Positions 50,634 to 58,188 of a DNA stretch of 58,971 nt are shown here, piece after piece (positions within the stretch are counted from its first letter, which is position 1; every line of letters starts with the position of its first letter). Source of the stretch: an uncultured Elusimicrobium sp. (GTDB lineage Bacteria > Elusimicrobiota > Elusimicrobia > Elusimicrobiales > Elusimicrobiaceae); the NCBI GenBank assembly GCA_902794125.1, contig CADBFX010000003.1:1-58971 (forward strand), given 5' to 3'. The notes below the pieces were generated by a model, which saw only the letters and a program-made list of their open reading frames with translations, was not told the DNA's origin and made no database searches. The position numbers and the translations under genes are program-made.

Positions 50634-51765
50634 CGAGTTGGAACAGGAAGTACTTACTAAATACTTCGCGTGAACTCGTCCAGAAAAAAATTAAACCGCT
50701 CCGCGCGGAAATGGACGCGAAAGAAACCTTTTCCAAAGAAATGCTGGAAGAATACCGCAAGTCCGGTATGTTCGGGCTGTGGATTGCCGAAGAATACGGC
50801 GGTTTAGGCGGGGGGATTACCTGCTTGGCCATGGCGTTTGAGGAGCTTTCCCGTGGGTGTGCGGGGCTTGCGCTTACGCCGGGAACGTCTGCCTTGGGGG
50901 CAATTCCCATGTATTTGGCTGCCACCAAAGAACAGCGTGAAAAATGGTGCCCGGATTTGGCAAGCGGCAAAAAATTGTGGGCCTTTGCCTTAACCGAGCC
51001 GGAAGCCGGGTCGGACGCTACCGCCTTAAAAACTACCGCTATTAAAGACGGCGATTTTTACGTTGTAAACGGTACAAAACATTTTATTTCCACCGGTAAA
51101 GAAGCTGATTTTTACACGGTGGCCGTTAACACCAACCCCAGCCGCGGGGCACGCGGTATTTCACTACTCGTGATTGAAAAAGGAACACCCGGTTTTTCGT
51201 TCGGTAAAAAAGAAGAAAAAATGGGTATCCGTTCTAACCCGACATACGAACTGATTTTTGAAAACGTGCGCGTACCGAAAGAAAATTTACTCGGTAGCGA
51301 AGGCCGCGGGCTTTTATATTTGCAAGAAACATTGGATTATTCACGCCCCGGATCACTTTCCAGGCCTTGGGGCATAAAGTGGCCGAACTGGCCGCCAAGA
51401 CGGAAGCCGGCCGCGCGTTAGTGTATAATTTAACGCACCGCATGGACGAAGAATTTTTGCCTGCCGTTAAAAATGCGTTAGCCAACGGTACTACCATCCA
51501 CGATGAACTTAAAAAGTTAAAAGGAGCCCGCTGGACTAAATACAGTGCGGAAGCCAAGTTGTTCTGCTCCAACGTGGCGATGGAAGTGGCCGATGAGTGT
51601 GTAACGTTGTGCGGCGGTATTGCTTATATGCGCGATTTCCCGCTGGAAAAATACATGCGCGATGCTAAAATCACGCAGATTTACGAAGGCACCGTCCATA
51701 TCCAAAAAAACGAAATCATCACGGCACTAATTAAAGAGTACGCCTCTAAAGAAGGAGAAGAATAA
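50617..51765 (+). pseudogene. Acyl-CoA dehydrogenase, disrupted at two places
   Basis: FAD-linked acyl-CoA dehydrogenase partnered with EtfBA. The pieces read in order MDYAINELEQEVLT / RELVQKKIKPLRAEMD...LDYSRPG / ITFQALGHKVAEL...ITQIYEGTVHIQ. Lesion 1 (about 50659-50673): a one-base insertion-like shift; the first frame stops at 50671. Lesion 2 (about 51350): roughly 30 residues normally lying between the SRPG and FQ motifs are missing and the frame changes. Family motifs outside the lesions are intact (FALTEPEAGSDATAL, the YEGT catalytic Glu region). The segment near EEFLPAVKNALANGTTIHDE is longer than usual. GGGGGAG ribosome-binding site; stop 3 nt before etfB. Without this subunit the intact EtfBA has no visible partner here. 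Confidence 0.85.
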
Positions 51766-51768
51766 TTT

Positions 51769-52566
51769 ATGCATATTGTTGCTTGTGTCAAACAAACACC
51801 CAAATCGGATAATGTAAAAATTGACCCGGCTACCGGGTGTTTAATTCGTTCCGGCGCGGAAAGTGCCATGAACCCTTTTGACGAATACGCCCTGGAAGAA
51901 GCCGTTATTTTAAAAGAGCAACTGGGGGGAAAAGTATCCGTAATTACCATGGGCCCGCCGCAAGCCGAGGCCGTCTTACGCGATAGTATTGCCCGCGGTG
52001 CCGATGCGGTGTATCAATTGGGGGACCGTGCTTTTGCCGGTTCGGATACCTGGTCCACCAGTTACGCGCTTTCTAAGGGGATTGAAAAAATTGATTCGCT
52101 TGAACACGTAGATTTAGTGCTTTGCGGCAAACAAACAAACGATAGCGACACCGGGCACATCGGCCCGCAAATTTCCGCCTGGCTTAATTGGCCCAATGCG
52201 GCGTTTGTTAAAAAAGTAATTTCCGTAAACGAAAAAACAATCACGGTAGAACGCTTGACCGAAGACGGTAGCGAGGTAGTGGAACTGCCGTATCCGTGTG
52301 TGTTATCGGTGGTAAAAGATATCAATTCGCCGCGTGTACGCAGTGTAAAAGGCCGCATAGCCGCTAAACGCGCGCAAATTACCGCTTGGACGGCGGATGA
52401 CGTGTGTGCCGATAAAACGAAACTCGGTATCGCCAACTGCCCCACGCGGGTGGTAAAATCCTTCGTGCCTAAACGTGAAGTGTGCGCCTGCGTGGTGGAA
52501 GGAAATACGGCTAAAGAAAAAGCCGCCAAATTAGTTAGTTTATTAAAAGAAAATAAATATATTTAA
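51769..52566 (+). CDS. etfB: Electron transfer flavoprotein beta subunit
   Basis: 265 residues. N-terminal IVACVKQTPKSDNVKIDPATG and SAMNPFDEYALEEAV, then ITMGPPQAEAVLRDSIARGAD, LVLCGKQTNDSDTGHIGPQ and the FAD-domain contact YPCVLSVVKDINSPR. The DPATGxLIRxG...NPFDEYALEEA signature is the form seen in bifurcating EtfB (FixA-like) of anaerobes. Acts with EtfA as electron carrier for an acyl-CoA dehydrogenase; the neighbouring one is broken. Whether bifurcation occurs cannot be proven from sequence. Confidence 0.93.
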   Translation: MHIVACVKQTPKSDNVKIDPATGCLIRSGAESAMNPFDEYALEEAVILKEQLGGKVSVITMGPPQAEAVLRDSIARGADAVYQLGDRAFAGSDTWSTSYALSKGIEKIDSLEHVDLVLCGKQTNDSDTGHIGPQISAWLNWPNAAFVKKVISVNEKTITVERLTEDGSEVVELPYPCVLSVVKDINSPRVRSVKGRIAAKRAQITAWTADDVCADKTKLGIANCPTRVVKSFVPKREVCACVVEGNTAKEKAAKLVSLLKENKYI

Positions 52567-52575
52567 GGAACCGTT

Positions 52576-53562
52576 ATGAAAGATTTTAAAAATGTATGGA
52601 TTTTTGCCCAAACGCAACACGGTAAACTCAGCCCTACGGCTTACGAACTACTTACTGCTGGGCGTCAACTGGCTGATGATCTGGGCGAAAAGCTGTGTGC
52701 CGTTTTATTGGGGCACAACGTTCAACCGTTTGCGCAAGATTTATTTGCCTGCGGGGCCGATATTGTCTATGTATGTGAGTCGCCGGCGTTGGAAAATTAT
52801 GTAGATGATATTTATGCTAAGGTCCTTGCGGACATGGTGGCGCAGTATAAGCCAAATAAATTTTTACTTCCGGCCACCAACCTAGGGCGTTCGCTTTCCG
52901 CCAAAACAGCCGTGTTTGTCGGCACGGGGTTAACGGCCGATGCTACCGAAGTGAAAATTAATAAGGAAGACGGCCAACTCCACGCCACACGCCCGACGTT
53001 TGGCGGCAACTTAATGGCCACCATCACGTGCGCGCATACGCGGCCGGAAATGTGCTCTTTGCGCCCGATGTCCTACGAAAAGGCCCCGGCCAAGGCCGGG
53101 AAAAAAGGCGAAATTATTTCCTTTGCTTTTAACCCGACCAAGCATACATCTTTGGCGAAGTTTTTAGAGTTTATTAAAAGCGAGGGAACAGGGTTGGACT
53201 TATCCGAAGCGTCGGTTATTGTGGCCGGCGGGCGCGGATTAGGCAAACCGGAAGGTTTTGAACTACTTAAAAAACTGGCCGATCGCCTGGGCGGAGCGGT
53301 GGCTGCCAGCCGTGCGCCGGTAGATAAAGGGTGGATTGATTACCGCTACCAAATCGGTTTAACCGGGCGCACCGTAAAGCCGAAACTTTATATTGCGTGC
53401 GGTATTTCGGGCCAAATTCAGCATATGGCGGGGATGAGCGGCGCGGATGTAATTGTGGCGATTAATAAAGATCCGCAAGCCCCCATTATGCAAGTAGCCA
53501 ACTATGCCGTGCAAGGCGATTTGTACGACGTTGTCCCGGCTATGTTGGAAGCCTTAAAATAA
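52576..53562 (+). CDS. etfA: Electron transfer flavoprotein alpha subunit
   Basis: 328 residues. N-terminal domain (VWIFAQTQHGKLSPTAYELL), then the C-terminal FAD domain with VIVAGGRGLGKPEGFELLKKLA, AASRAPVDKGWIDYRYQIG, GRTVKPKLYIACGISGQIQH and ADVIVAINKDPQAPIMQVANYAVQGDL, all canonical. Ten nt after etfB. Intact. Confidence 0.95.
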   Translation: MKDFKNVWIFAQTQHGKLSPTAYELLTAGRQLADDLGEKLCAVLLGHNVQPFAQDLFACGADIVYVCESPALENYVDDIYAKVLADMVAQYKPNKFLLPATNLGRSLSAKTAVFVGTGLTADATEVKINKEDGQLHATRPTFGGNLMATITCAHTRPEMCSLRPMSYEKAPAKAGKKGEIISFAFNPTKHTSLAKFLEFIKSEGTGLDLSEASVIVAGGRGLGKPEGFELLKKLADRLGGAVAASRAPVDKGWIDYRYQIGLTGRTVKPKLYIACGISGQIQHMAGMSGADVIVAINKDPQAPIMQVANYAVQGDLYDVVPAMLEALK

Positions 53563-53575
53563 TTTGTTTTGCTAC

Positions 53576-53606
53576 AAACACCCCGGGTTTTTCCCGGGGT
53601 GTTTTA
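53576..53606. terminator. Terminator after etfA
   Basis: AACACCCCGGG-ttttt-CCCGGGGTGTT followed by a T-rich stretch. Confidence 0.93.
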
Positions 53607-53651
53607 TTTTTCTAAACCATAAAAAGCTGCGAGCGTTGGCGGCGGAAAAGT

Positions 53652-53657
53652 TATAAT
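53652..53657 (+). promoter_or_regulatory. -10 box of Omp85-like gene, probably leaderless
   Basis: TATAAT ends 6 nt before ATG 53664; no Shine-Dalgarno sequence. Confidence 0.6.
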
Positions 53658-53663
53658 ACAAAC

Positions 53664-54956
53664 ATGAAACGTCTTTTTTTATTTTTCTTATTGTGCCCTT
53701 TTGCCGCTCACGCGGCTACGGTTGGGCAAGTAACCACCAGCACTACACGCATGCATCCGGCCACGCTTCAAAAACGTTTTTTATTAAAACCGGGGGATAC
53801 GTTTAATCCTACCCTCTACGAAAAAGCCAAAGAAGAATTACACAAATTGCGTGTATTTAAAAAATTGGATTTTTCTACCCATATTGACGGCAAAACAGTA
53901 GATATTCACATTGCCGCAGAGGATGGATACTATTTCTTTCCGGTGGGGTTTGCTATGGGGGGCAGCAAAAGTGCGGCGGGTTTGTCCGTGGCGGCGGGAA
54001 ATTTATTTAAACAAGGGGAAACCACTTTTCTTTTTGCGGGTGGCAGTAGAGACGGTTGGACTACCCAACTGGGGGTAAGTACACCGCAACATTTTGCGTT
54101 GGTTAATTATACGCGCGTAGATTTGGATCCGCGCTTTTACCAAAACCATTGGTATAATATCCCCAACGTATTTTCTACGTCAGACGATAAAAAACATCAC
54201 CACGATAAAATACTGCGCGAAGTAAAGGGTACGCAAGAACAAATAGGCTTTGTGTATAAGTACCGGGTGTCCCGTACGCTGCGCCTTGCATTGCGCCCAC
54301 AGTACAATTATATTTCGTATAAAAATCACGCCTTGGATAGCGGCAAGCATCACCAAGTAGCCTTCGGCCTGGAATGGGAGGACGACATCCGCCCCGGCAC
54401 CAACATGGGGGCACTTTCCGGCTACGGGCTAACGGATAAAGAACAAAGTTTAAGAGATTTGCCTCGTCCACGTAGCGGCTACAAAGGGGCGGTTACTTAT
54501 GCAAGCGGTGGCGATTGGACGGGAAGTGATTATCATCTTTCCAAACTTTCATTACAAGGGGCGTGGTTGTTGGAATTAAAAACACGTCATTTGCTGATGT
54601 TTCAACTCAGTGCGCAAGAAGCGTTTGAATATAGTTTCAGCGAGCAGATTACTTCTACCGATTTGTTAAGTGATATCGGCCGTTATGACCGTCAACGCCG
54701 AGGTAAACGCGGGGCTGGGGGGAGTTTGTCGTTCACCTATTATGTTTTGCGCGACCAAGTAGGCCTGTTATCTTTTACTCCTTTTTACGAACTGTCATAT
54801 GTGGATAATGGTATCCGCTATCTGCCTCACAGCGGTGTGGGCGGCACGCTTAGTTATAAATTGTGGCGTTTTCCGCTACCGTTTGGCATTAACTATACGC
54901 AAAACTTGCAGGATGGGAGCCACCAAATCGGCTTTGTGATTGGCGGTGCATTTTAG
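53664..54956 (+). CDS. Small Omp85/BamA-like outer-membrane protein
   Basis: 430 residues. Signal peptide (LFLFFLLCPFAAHA), one POTRA-like domain (about 20-90: HPATLQKRFLLKPGDTFNPTLYEKAKEELHKLRVFKKLDF), then an alternating beta-strand barrel ending in a C-terminal aromatic residue (VIGGAF), typical for outer-membrane insertion. A single POTRA and ~340-residue barrel is much smaller than BamA (5 POTRA), so this is a minor Omp85 relative, function unknown. A His/Asp-rich loop (SDDKKHHHDK) is present in the barrel region. Own promoter and terminator. Confidence 0.8.
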   Translation: MKRLFLFFLLCPFAAHAATVGQVTTSTTRMHPATLQKRFLLKPGDTFNPTLYEKAKEELHKLRVFKKLDFSTHIDGKTVDIHIAAEDGYYFFPVGFAMGGSKSAAGLSVAAGNLFKQGETTFLFAGGSRDGWTTQLGVSTPQHFALVNYTRVDLDPRFYQNHWYNIPNVFSTSDDKKHHHDKILREVKGTQEQIGFVYKYRVSRTLRLALRPQYNYISYKNHALDSGKHHQVAFGLEWEDDIRPGTNMGALSGYGLTDKEQSLRDLPRPRSGYKGAVTYASGGDWTGSDYHLSKLSLQGAWLLELKTRHLLMFQLSAQEAFEYSFSEQITSTDLLSDIGRYDRQRRGKRGAGGSLSFTYYVLRDQVGLLSFTPFYELSYVDNGIRYLPHSGVGGTLSYKLWRFPLPFGINYTQNLQDGSHQIGFVIGGAF

Positions 54957-54966
54957 ATAGTTCAAC

Positions 54967-54995
54967 AAAAAACCCCGCCGGAAGGCGGGGCTTTT
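54967..54995. terminator. Bidirectional terminator
   Basis: CCCCGCC-ggaa-GGCGGGG with A6 and a short T-run, between convergent genes. Confidence 0.9.
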
Positions 54996-55010
54996 AGAAG
55001 AAAATTACAT

Positions 55011-55487
55011 TTACAGTACGCTTTTTACCCATTGGGCGATTTCGTCGTCCGTAGCGGCCCCGTCAAAGCGTTTACCTTCTTTCACCGTTGTTTTGGGGGC
55101 TATTTCTTGCAAGTGCTGGCGCGATTCGCCCAGCCCACTGCTGGTGGACGTAGCAAACGGAATTACCGTTTGTCCGTTCCATTTGCAAGCTTCCATAAAG
55201 GTATCAATAATGCTGGGCTCTCTGTACCACCACACCGGGAAGCCTACAAATACTACTTCGTAATTTTGCACGTTGGGTACGCTGTCTTTAAGCGGGGGGC
55301 GGCAGGCCGGGTCGCGCATTTCTACCGAGGAGCGGCTAGACCGGTCGGCCCAATTTAAATCAGCTTGTGTGTAGGGCGTTTGGGGACGTATTTCAAAAGT
55401 ATCAGCCTCGGCGGCTTTGGCAAGGCGTTGGGCCAGCTTGGCGGTAATACCGCTTGCACTAAAGTAAGCAACTAAAGTTTTTTTCAT
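55011..55487 (-). CDS. Flavodoxin-like protein
   Basis: 158 residues. FMN-binding N-terminal loop LVAYFSASGITAKLAQRLA, then ADTFEIRPQTPYTQADLNW, FVGFPVWWYREPSIIDTF and FATSTSSGLGES, matching the flavodoxin_4-type family. Substrate or partner unknown. ATG at 55487 with GGAGGG upstream is used; an 8-codon upstream extension is less likely. The 5' region 55488-55585 holds nothing else visible. Confidence 0.9.
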   Translation of the reverse strand: MKKTLVAYFSASGITAKLAQRLAKAAEADTFEIRPQTPYTQADLNWADRSSRSSVEMRDPACRPPLKDSVPNVQNYEVVFVGFPVWWYREPSIIDTFMEACKWNGQTVIPFATSTSSGLGESRQHLQEIAPKTTVKEGKRFDGAATDDEIAQWVKSVL

Positions 55488-55585
55488 AATACCCTCCAAA
55501 CAAGATATCACTATTGTAGCAGTTAAAAAGGGGGAACGGTCAAGTTTTTTTTATGTTAAAAAAGAGTTATTCCTATTGAATGTAG

Positions 55586-55591
55586 TACAAT
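55586..55591 (+). promoter_or_regulatory. -10 box of CDF gene, possibly leaderless
   Basis: TACAAT ends 9 nt before ATG 55601; no Shine-Dalgarno sequence. Confidence 0.5.
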
Positions 55592-55600
55592 ATAAAAAGT

Positions 55601-56642
55601 ATGAAAGAAGAAAACTTGCAATCCCTTCGGGAAAGTACCATTGTTAAAGTAAGTACCATCGGTATTATTACTAATGTACTATTGGCTGCTTTTAAGGCGG
55701 CGGTCGGTTGGTTGGCTAACTCCATTGCCGTTACATTAGATGCTGTAAACAATTTATCTGACGCGCTTTCTTCCGTCGTTACCATTATCGGTGCCAAACT
55801 GGCTAACAAAGCACCCGACAAAGAACACCCCCACGGCCACGGCCGTATTGAATATCTTAGTTCCATGGTGGTTTCCTCCATCGTGCTTTATGCCGGTGTA
55901 ATGGCCTTGGTGGAATCTATCAAAAAAATTATTCATCCGCAGCTCCCGCGTTACTCGGCCACGTTTTTAATAGTGGTGGCGGTGGCGGTAGGAGTAAAAT
56001 TAGTCCTGGGGCGTTATGTAAAAGCACAAGGCGAAAAAGTGAATTCCGGTGCGCTTGTAGCTTCCGGGTCGGACGCATTTTTTGATGCGGTACTTTCCGC
56101 TTCCGTTCTTTTGTGTGCCATTTTCTATTTGATATTTCATATTTCGTTAGAAGCCTACATGGGCGTGGTGATATCGCTTGTGATTATCAAGGCCGGCTTT
56201 GGCATGTTGGAAGAAACGCTGCACGATATTTTAGGTAAACGGACCGATGCAAAAGTTAGCCGAATTATGCTTCTTTACATATCGAACTGCCGGACACTAT
56301 GACGGTGGACGAAGTGGACCGTTTAACCCGGCGGATTGAAAAAAACGTATATCACAAAACCGGCATTATTTTAACGGGGGTCGGTGTATATGCGTACAAC
56401 ACCCAAGGCGGTCGGACGGCCCAAATACGTAATGAAATTCAAAATAAGGTGCTGGCGCATGATTGGGCGTTGCAATTGCATGGTTTTTACGCTAATTTAG
56501 AAGAAAAAACTATCCGTTTGACGTCGTACTCAGCTTTGATATTTCGCGCGAAAAAGCCCTTGGAATTTTATTTAAAGAAGTGCAACACATGTATCCCGGC
56601 TACGCGGTGCAAATCACGCCGGACGTGGACGTCAGCGATTAG
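55601..56642 (+). pseudogene. Cation diffusion facilitator transporter, disrupted at two places
   Basis: CDF-family divalent metal/H+ antiporter. The N-terminal ~210 residues are intact and hold the membrane domain with the metal-site helix VTLDAVNNLSDALSSVV and the loop EHPHGHGRIEYLSSMV. Lesion 1 near 56265-56282: about 25-30 residues of the cytoplasmic domain start are absent and the frame changes; the first frame stops at 56300-56302. Lesion 2 near 56518: one T appears missing in a CGTTTGAC context; restoring it gives RFDVVLSFDISREKALGIL and a natural end PDVDVSD with stop at 56640-56642. The C-terminal domain is otherwise recognisable. Pseudogene, or sequence error if the lesions are not real. 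Confidence 0.85.
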
Positions 56643-56690
56643 CTCATTAGTCCGCCGACAAGATTTATTTGTAATGTAGTAAAAACTTGT

Positions 56691-56696
56691 TATAAT
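56691..56696 (+). promoter_or_regulatory. -10 box of RDD gene
   Basis: TATAAT 19 nt before ATG 56716 with AAGGAG in between. Confidence 0.55.
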
Positions 56697-56715
56697 AAAA
56701 GACAAGGAGTCTTTT

Positions 56716-57585
56716 ATGGATGAACAACGCATTAATTTTTCGTTAGAGCAAGAAGAACCCCCGGCTGTGGCGATACGCACTACTGCCCCGTCGGAAAAAG
56801 AACAAAAAATTCAGTACGCTTCTATTGCGGAACGTTTTGTGGCTTTGCTGATTGATTACGGCATTATTTTTATTCCGTTGCAATTAATTTCTGTGCCGCT
56901 GGTCAAATGGTTAAAGCCGGAGTGGGACCTTTGGCAATTTGTGGCCATGTTCTTAAGTTTTCACCTCGTTTTTATTTTATATCAAACGATTTTTTCGTGC
57001 GGGGACCGCGTAACTTTGGGTAAAAGTTTAGTCGGTATCGCCGTTATGAAGCAGGATGGCAGCGGCCCGATTTCTTTCCCGCGTGCTTTTCTGCGCTCGG
57101 TGGGGTATTACATTAGCGCGGTCTTGTTTATGGGGGGCTTTTTCCTCGCGTTTATTGACGACCAACGCCGCTCTCTGCACGACCGGTTAGGCGGCAGTAT
57201 CGTGGTGGAGTTGCGTCCCAAATCCACGGGCGAAAAGGTTATATTGCGCCTGGTGGGAGGTGCCTTGTTAATGGCGTTTGGTTGGGTGGCCTATTCCCAA
57301 ATTTTGGGAGGCGGGGCCATGATGGACCAAATCTATGTAAGCCAAGCTAAATCACACCTGCGCAAATTGGCCCAGCTGGAAGAAGAACATAACGTCCGCT
57401 ACGGGTATTACACCAACGATTTGGCTCGTCTGTATTTACTCTCGGGCGACCCGGTTCAATTCCAGCGCGACACGCAAAAAGCGCTAGAACGCAGAGGCTT
57501 TAATATCGGCGTGTCCGATGATTCGTACAAAATTGTGGCGCATGCCAAAGATAAAACACACACGCTGGTTGTGTTTCAGCCTTAA
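56716..57585 (+). CDS. RDD-family membrane protein with pilin-like extracytoplasmic domain
   Basis: 289 residues. The RDD domain spans about 35-170: SIAERFVALLIDYGIIFIPL (Arg-Asp positions of the family), GDRVTLGKSLVGIAVM, RRSLHDRLGGSIVV. A further transmembrane helix at about 177-198 (LRLVGGALLMAFGWVAYSQI) is followed by a soluble domain AKSHLRKLAQLEEEHNVRYG and FNIGVSDDSYKIVAHAKD. This resembles the globular part of type IV pilin-like proteins. RDD proteins are poorly characterised, with some acting in ion transport. The fusion is unusual; function unknown. Confidence 0.8.
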   Translation: MDEQRINFSLEQEEPPAVAIRTTAPSEKEQKIQYASIAERFVALLIDYGIIFIPLQLISVPLVKWLKPEWDLWQFVAMFLSFHLVFILYQTIFSCGDRVTLGKSLVGIAVMKQDGSGPISFPRAFLRSVGYYISAVLFMGGFFLAFIDDQRRSLHDRLGGSIVVELRPKSTGEKVILRLVGGALLMAFGWVAYSQILGGGAMMDQIYVSQAKSHLRKLAQLEEEHNVRYGYYTNDLARLYLLSGDPVQFQRDTQKALERRGFNIGVSDDSYKIVAHAKDKTHTLVVFQP

Positions 57586-57604
57586 TCAACTAACAGCTAT
57601 ACAC

Positions 57605-57637
57605 AAAAAAAACCGGCACCCGAGAGTGCCGGTTTTT
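57605..57637. terminator. Bidirectional terminator
   Basis: AACCGGCAC-ccgaga-GTGCCGGTT with A and T runs, between convergent genes. Confidence 0.95.
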
Positions 57638-57650
57638 ATATGTTTATATC

Positions 57651-58028
57651 TTATTCGTGCCGGCCTTCGGTAGAGTGCTGGCAGTTTACGCAGTAGCGCG
57701 CAAAAGGGAGTGCTTTAATGCGTTTTTTGGGAATCGGTTGGCGGCAGTATTCACACGTGCCATAAATCCCTTTATCCATTTTGCGTAGCGCGGCTTCAAT
57801 TTGTTCAATCGTATTGTGTGCATTGCCGGAAAGTTCAAATAAAATTTCTTTGTCCAAACTGCGCGACGCATCATCAATCGGGTCGCCCACTTCGGCTTCC
57901 GGCATATCCATATTCTTTTTATCTTTCAAGCGGGCCATCGCTTCTTCTTTCATCGCAAGCAAGTGGTTTTTAATTTCTTTTAGTTCTGCTGCGGTTAAGG
58001 TGTCTTTCGTCACTTTTTTTGTTGCCAT
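57651..58028 (-). CDS. dksA: DksA/TraR-family zinc-finger protein
   Basis: 125 residues. N-terminal coiled coil, then DPIDDAS, which fits the DxxDxA motif at the coiled-coil tip of DksA. The C-terminal four-Cys zinc finger is CEYC...CVNC, with the intervening RQPIPKKRIKALPFARY block typical of the family. DksA binds the RNA polymerase secondary channel and adjusts transcription with ppGpp. Slightly shorter than enterobacterial DksA (151). AAGGGG ribosome-binding site. Confidence 0.9.
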   Translation of the reverse strand: MATKKVTKDTLTAAELKEIKNHLLAMKEEAMARLKDKKNMDMPEAEVGDPIDDASRSLDKEILFELSGNAHNTIEQIEAALRKMDKGIYGTCEYCRQPIPKKRIKALPFARYCVNCQHSTEGRHE

Positions 58029-58146
58029 GGTAAATACCCCTTGTTCAAATCGTTTGTCCGGCAGAAAAACCGGTACTGTTTGATTAGTGTAGCAAAGTAA
58101 ATTATTTTTTTCAACCCCTTTTCTAGAATAAGCGGTTTGGAATTAG

Positions 58147-58152
58147 TATAAT
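58147..58152 (+). promoter_or_regulatory. -10 box of ABC exporter gene
   Basis: TATAAT 36 nt before ATG 58189, with ATGGAGA ribosome-binding site in between. Confidence 0.55.
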
Positions 58153-58188
58153 AAATAAAATAGTCTGTTTTAATGGAGACCCCTTTTT

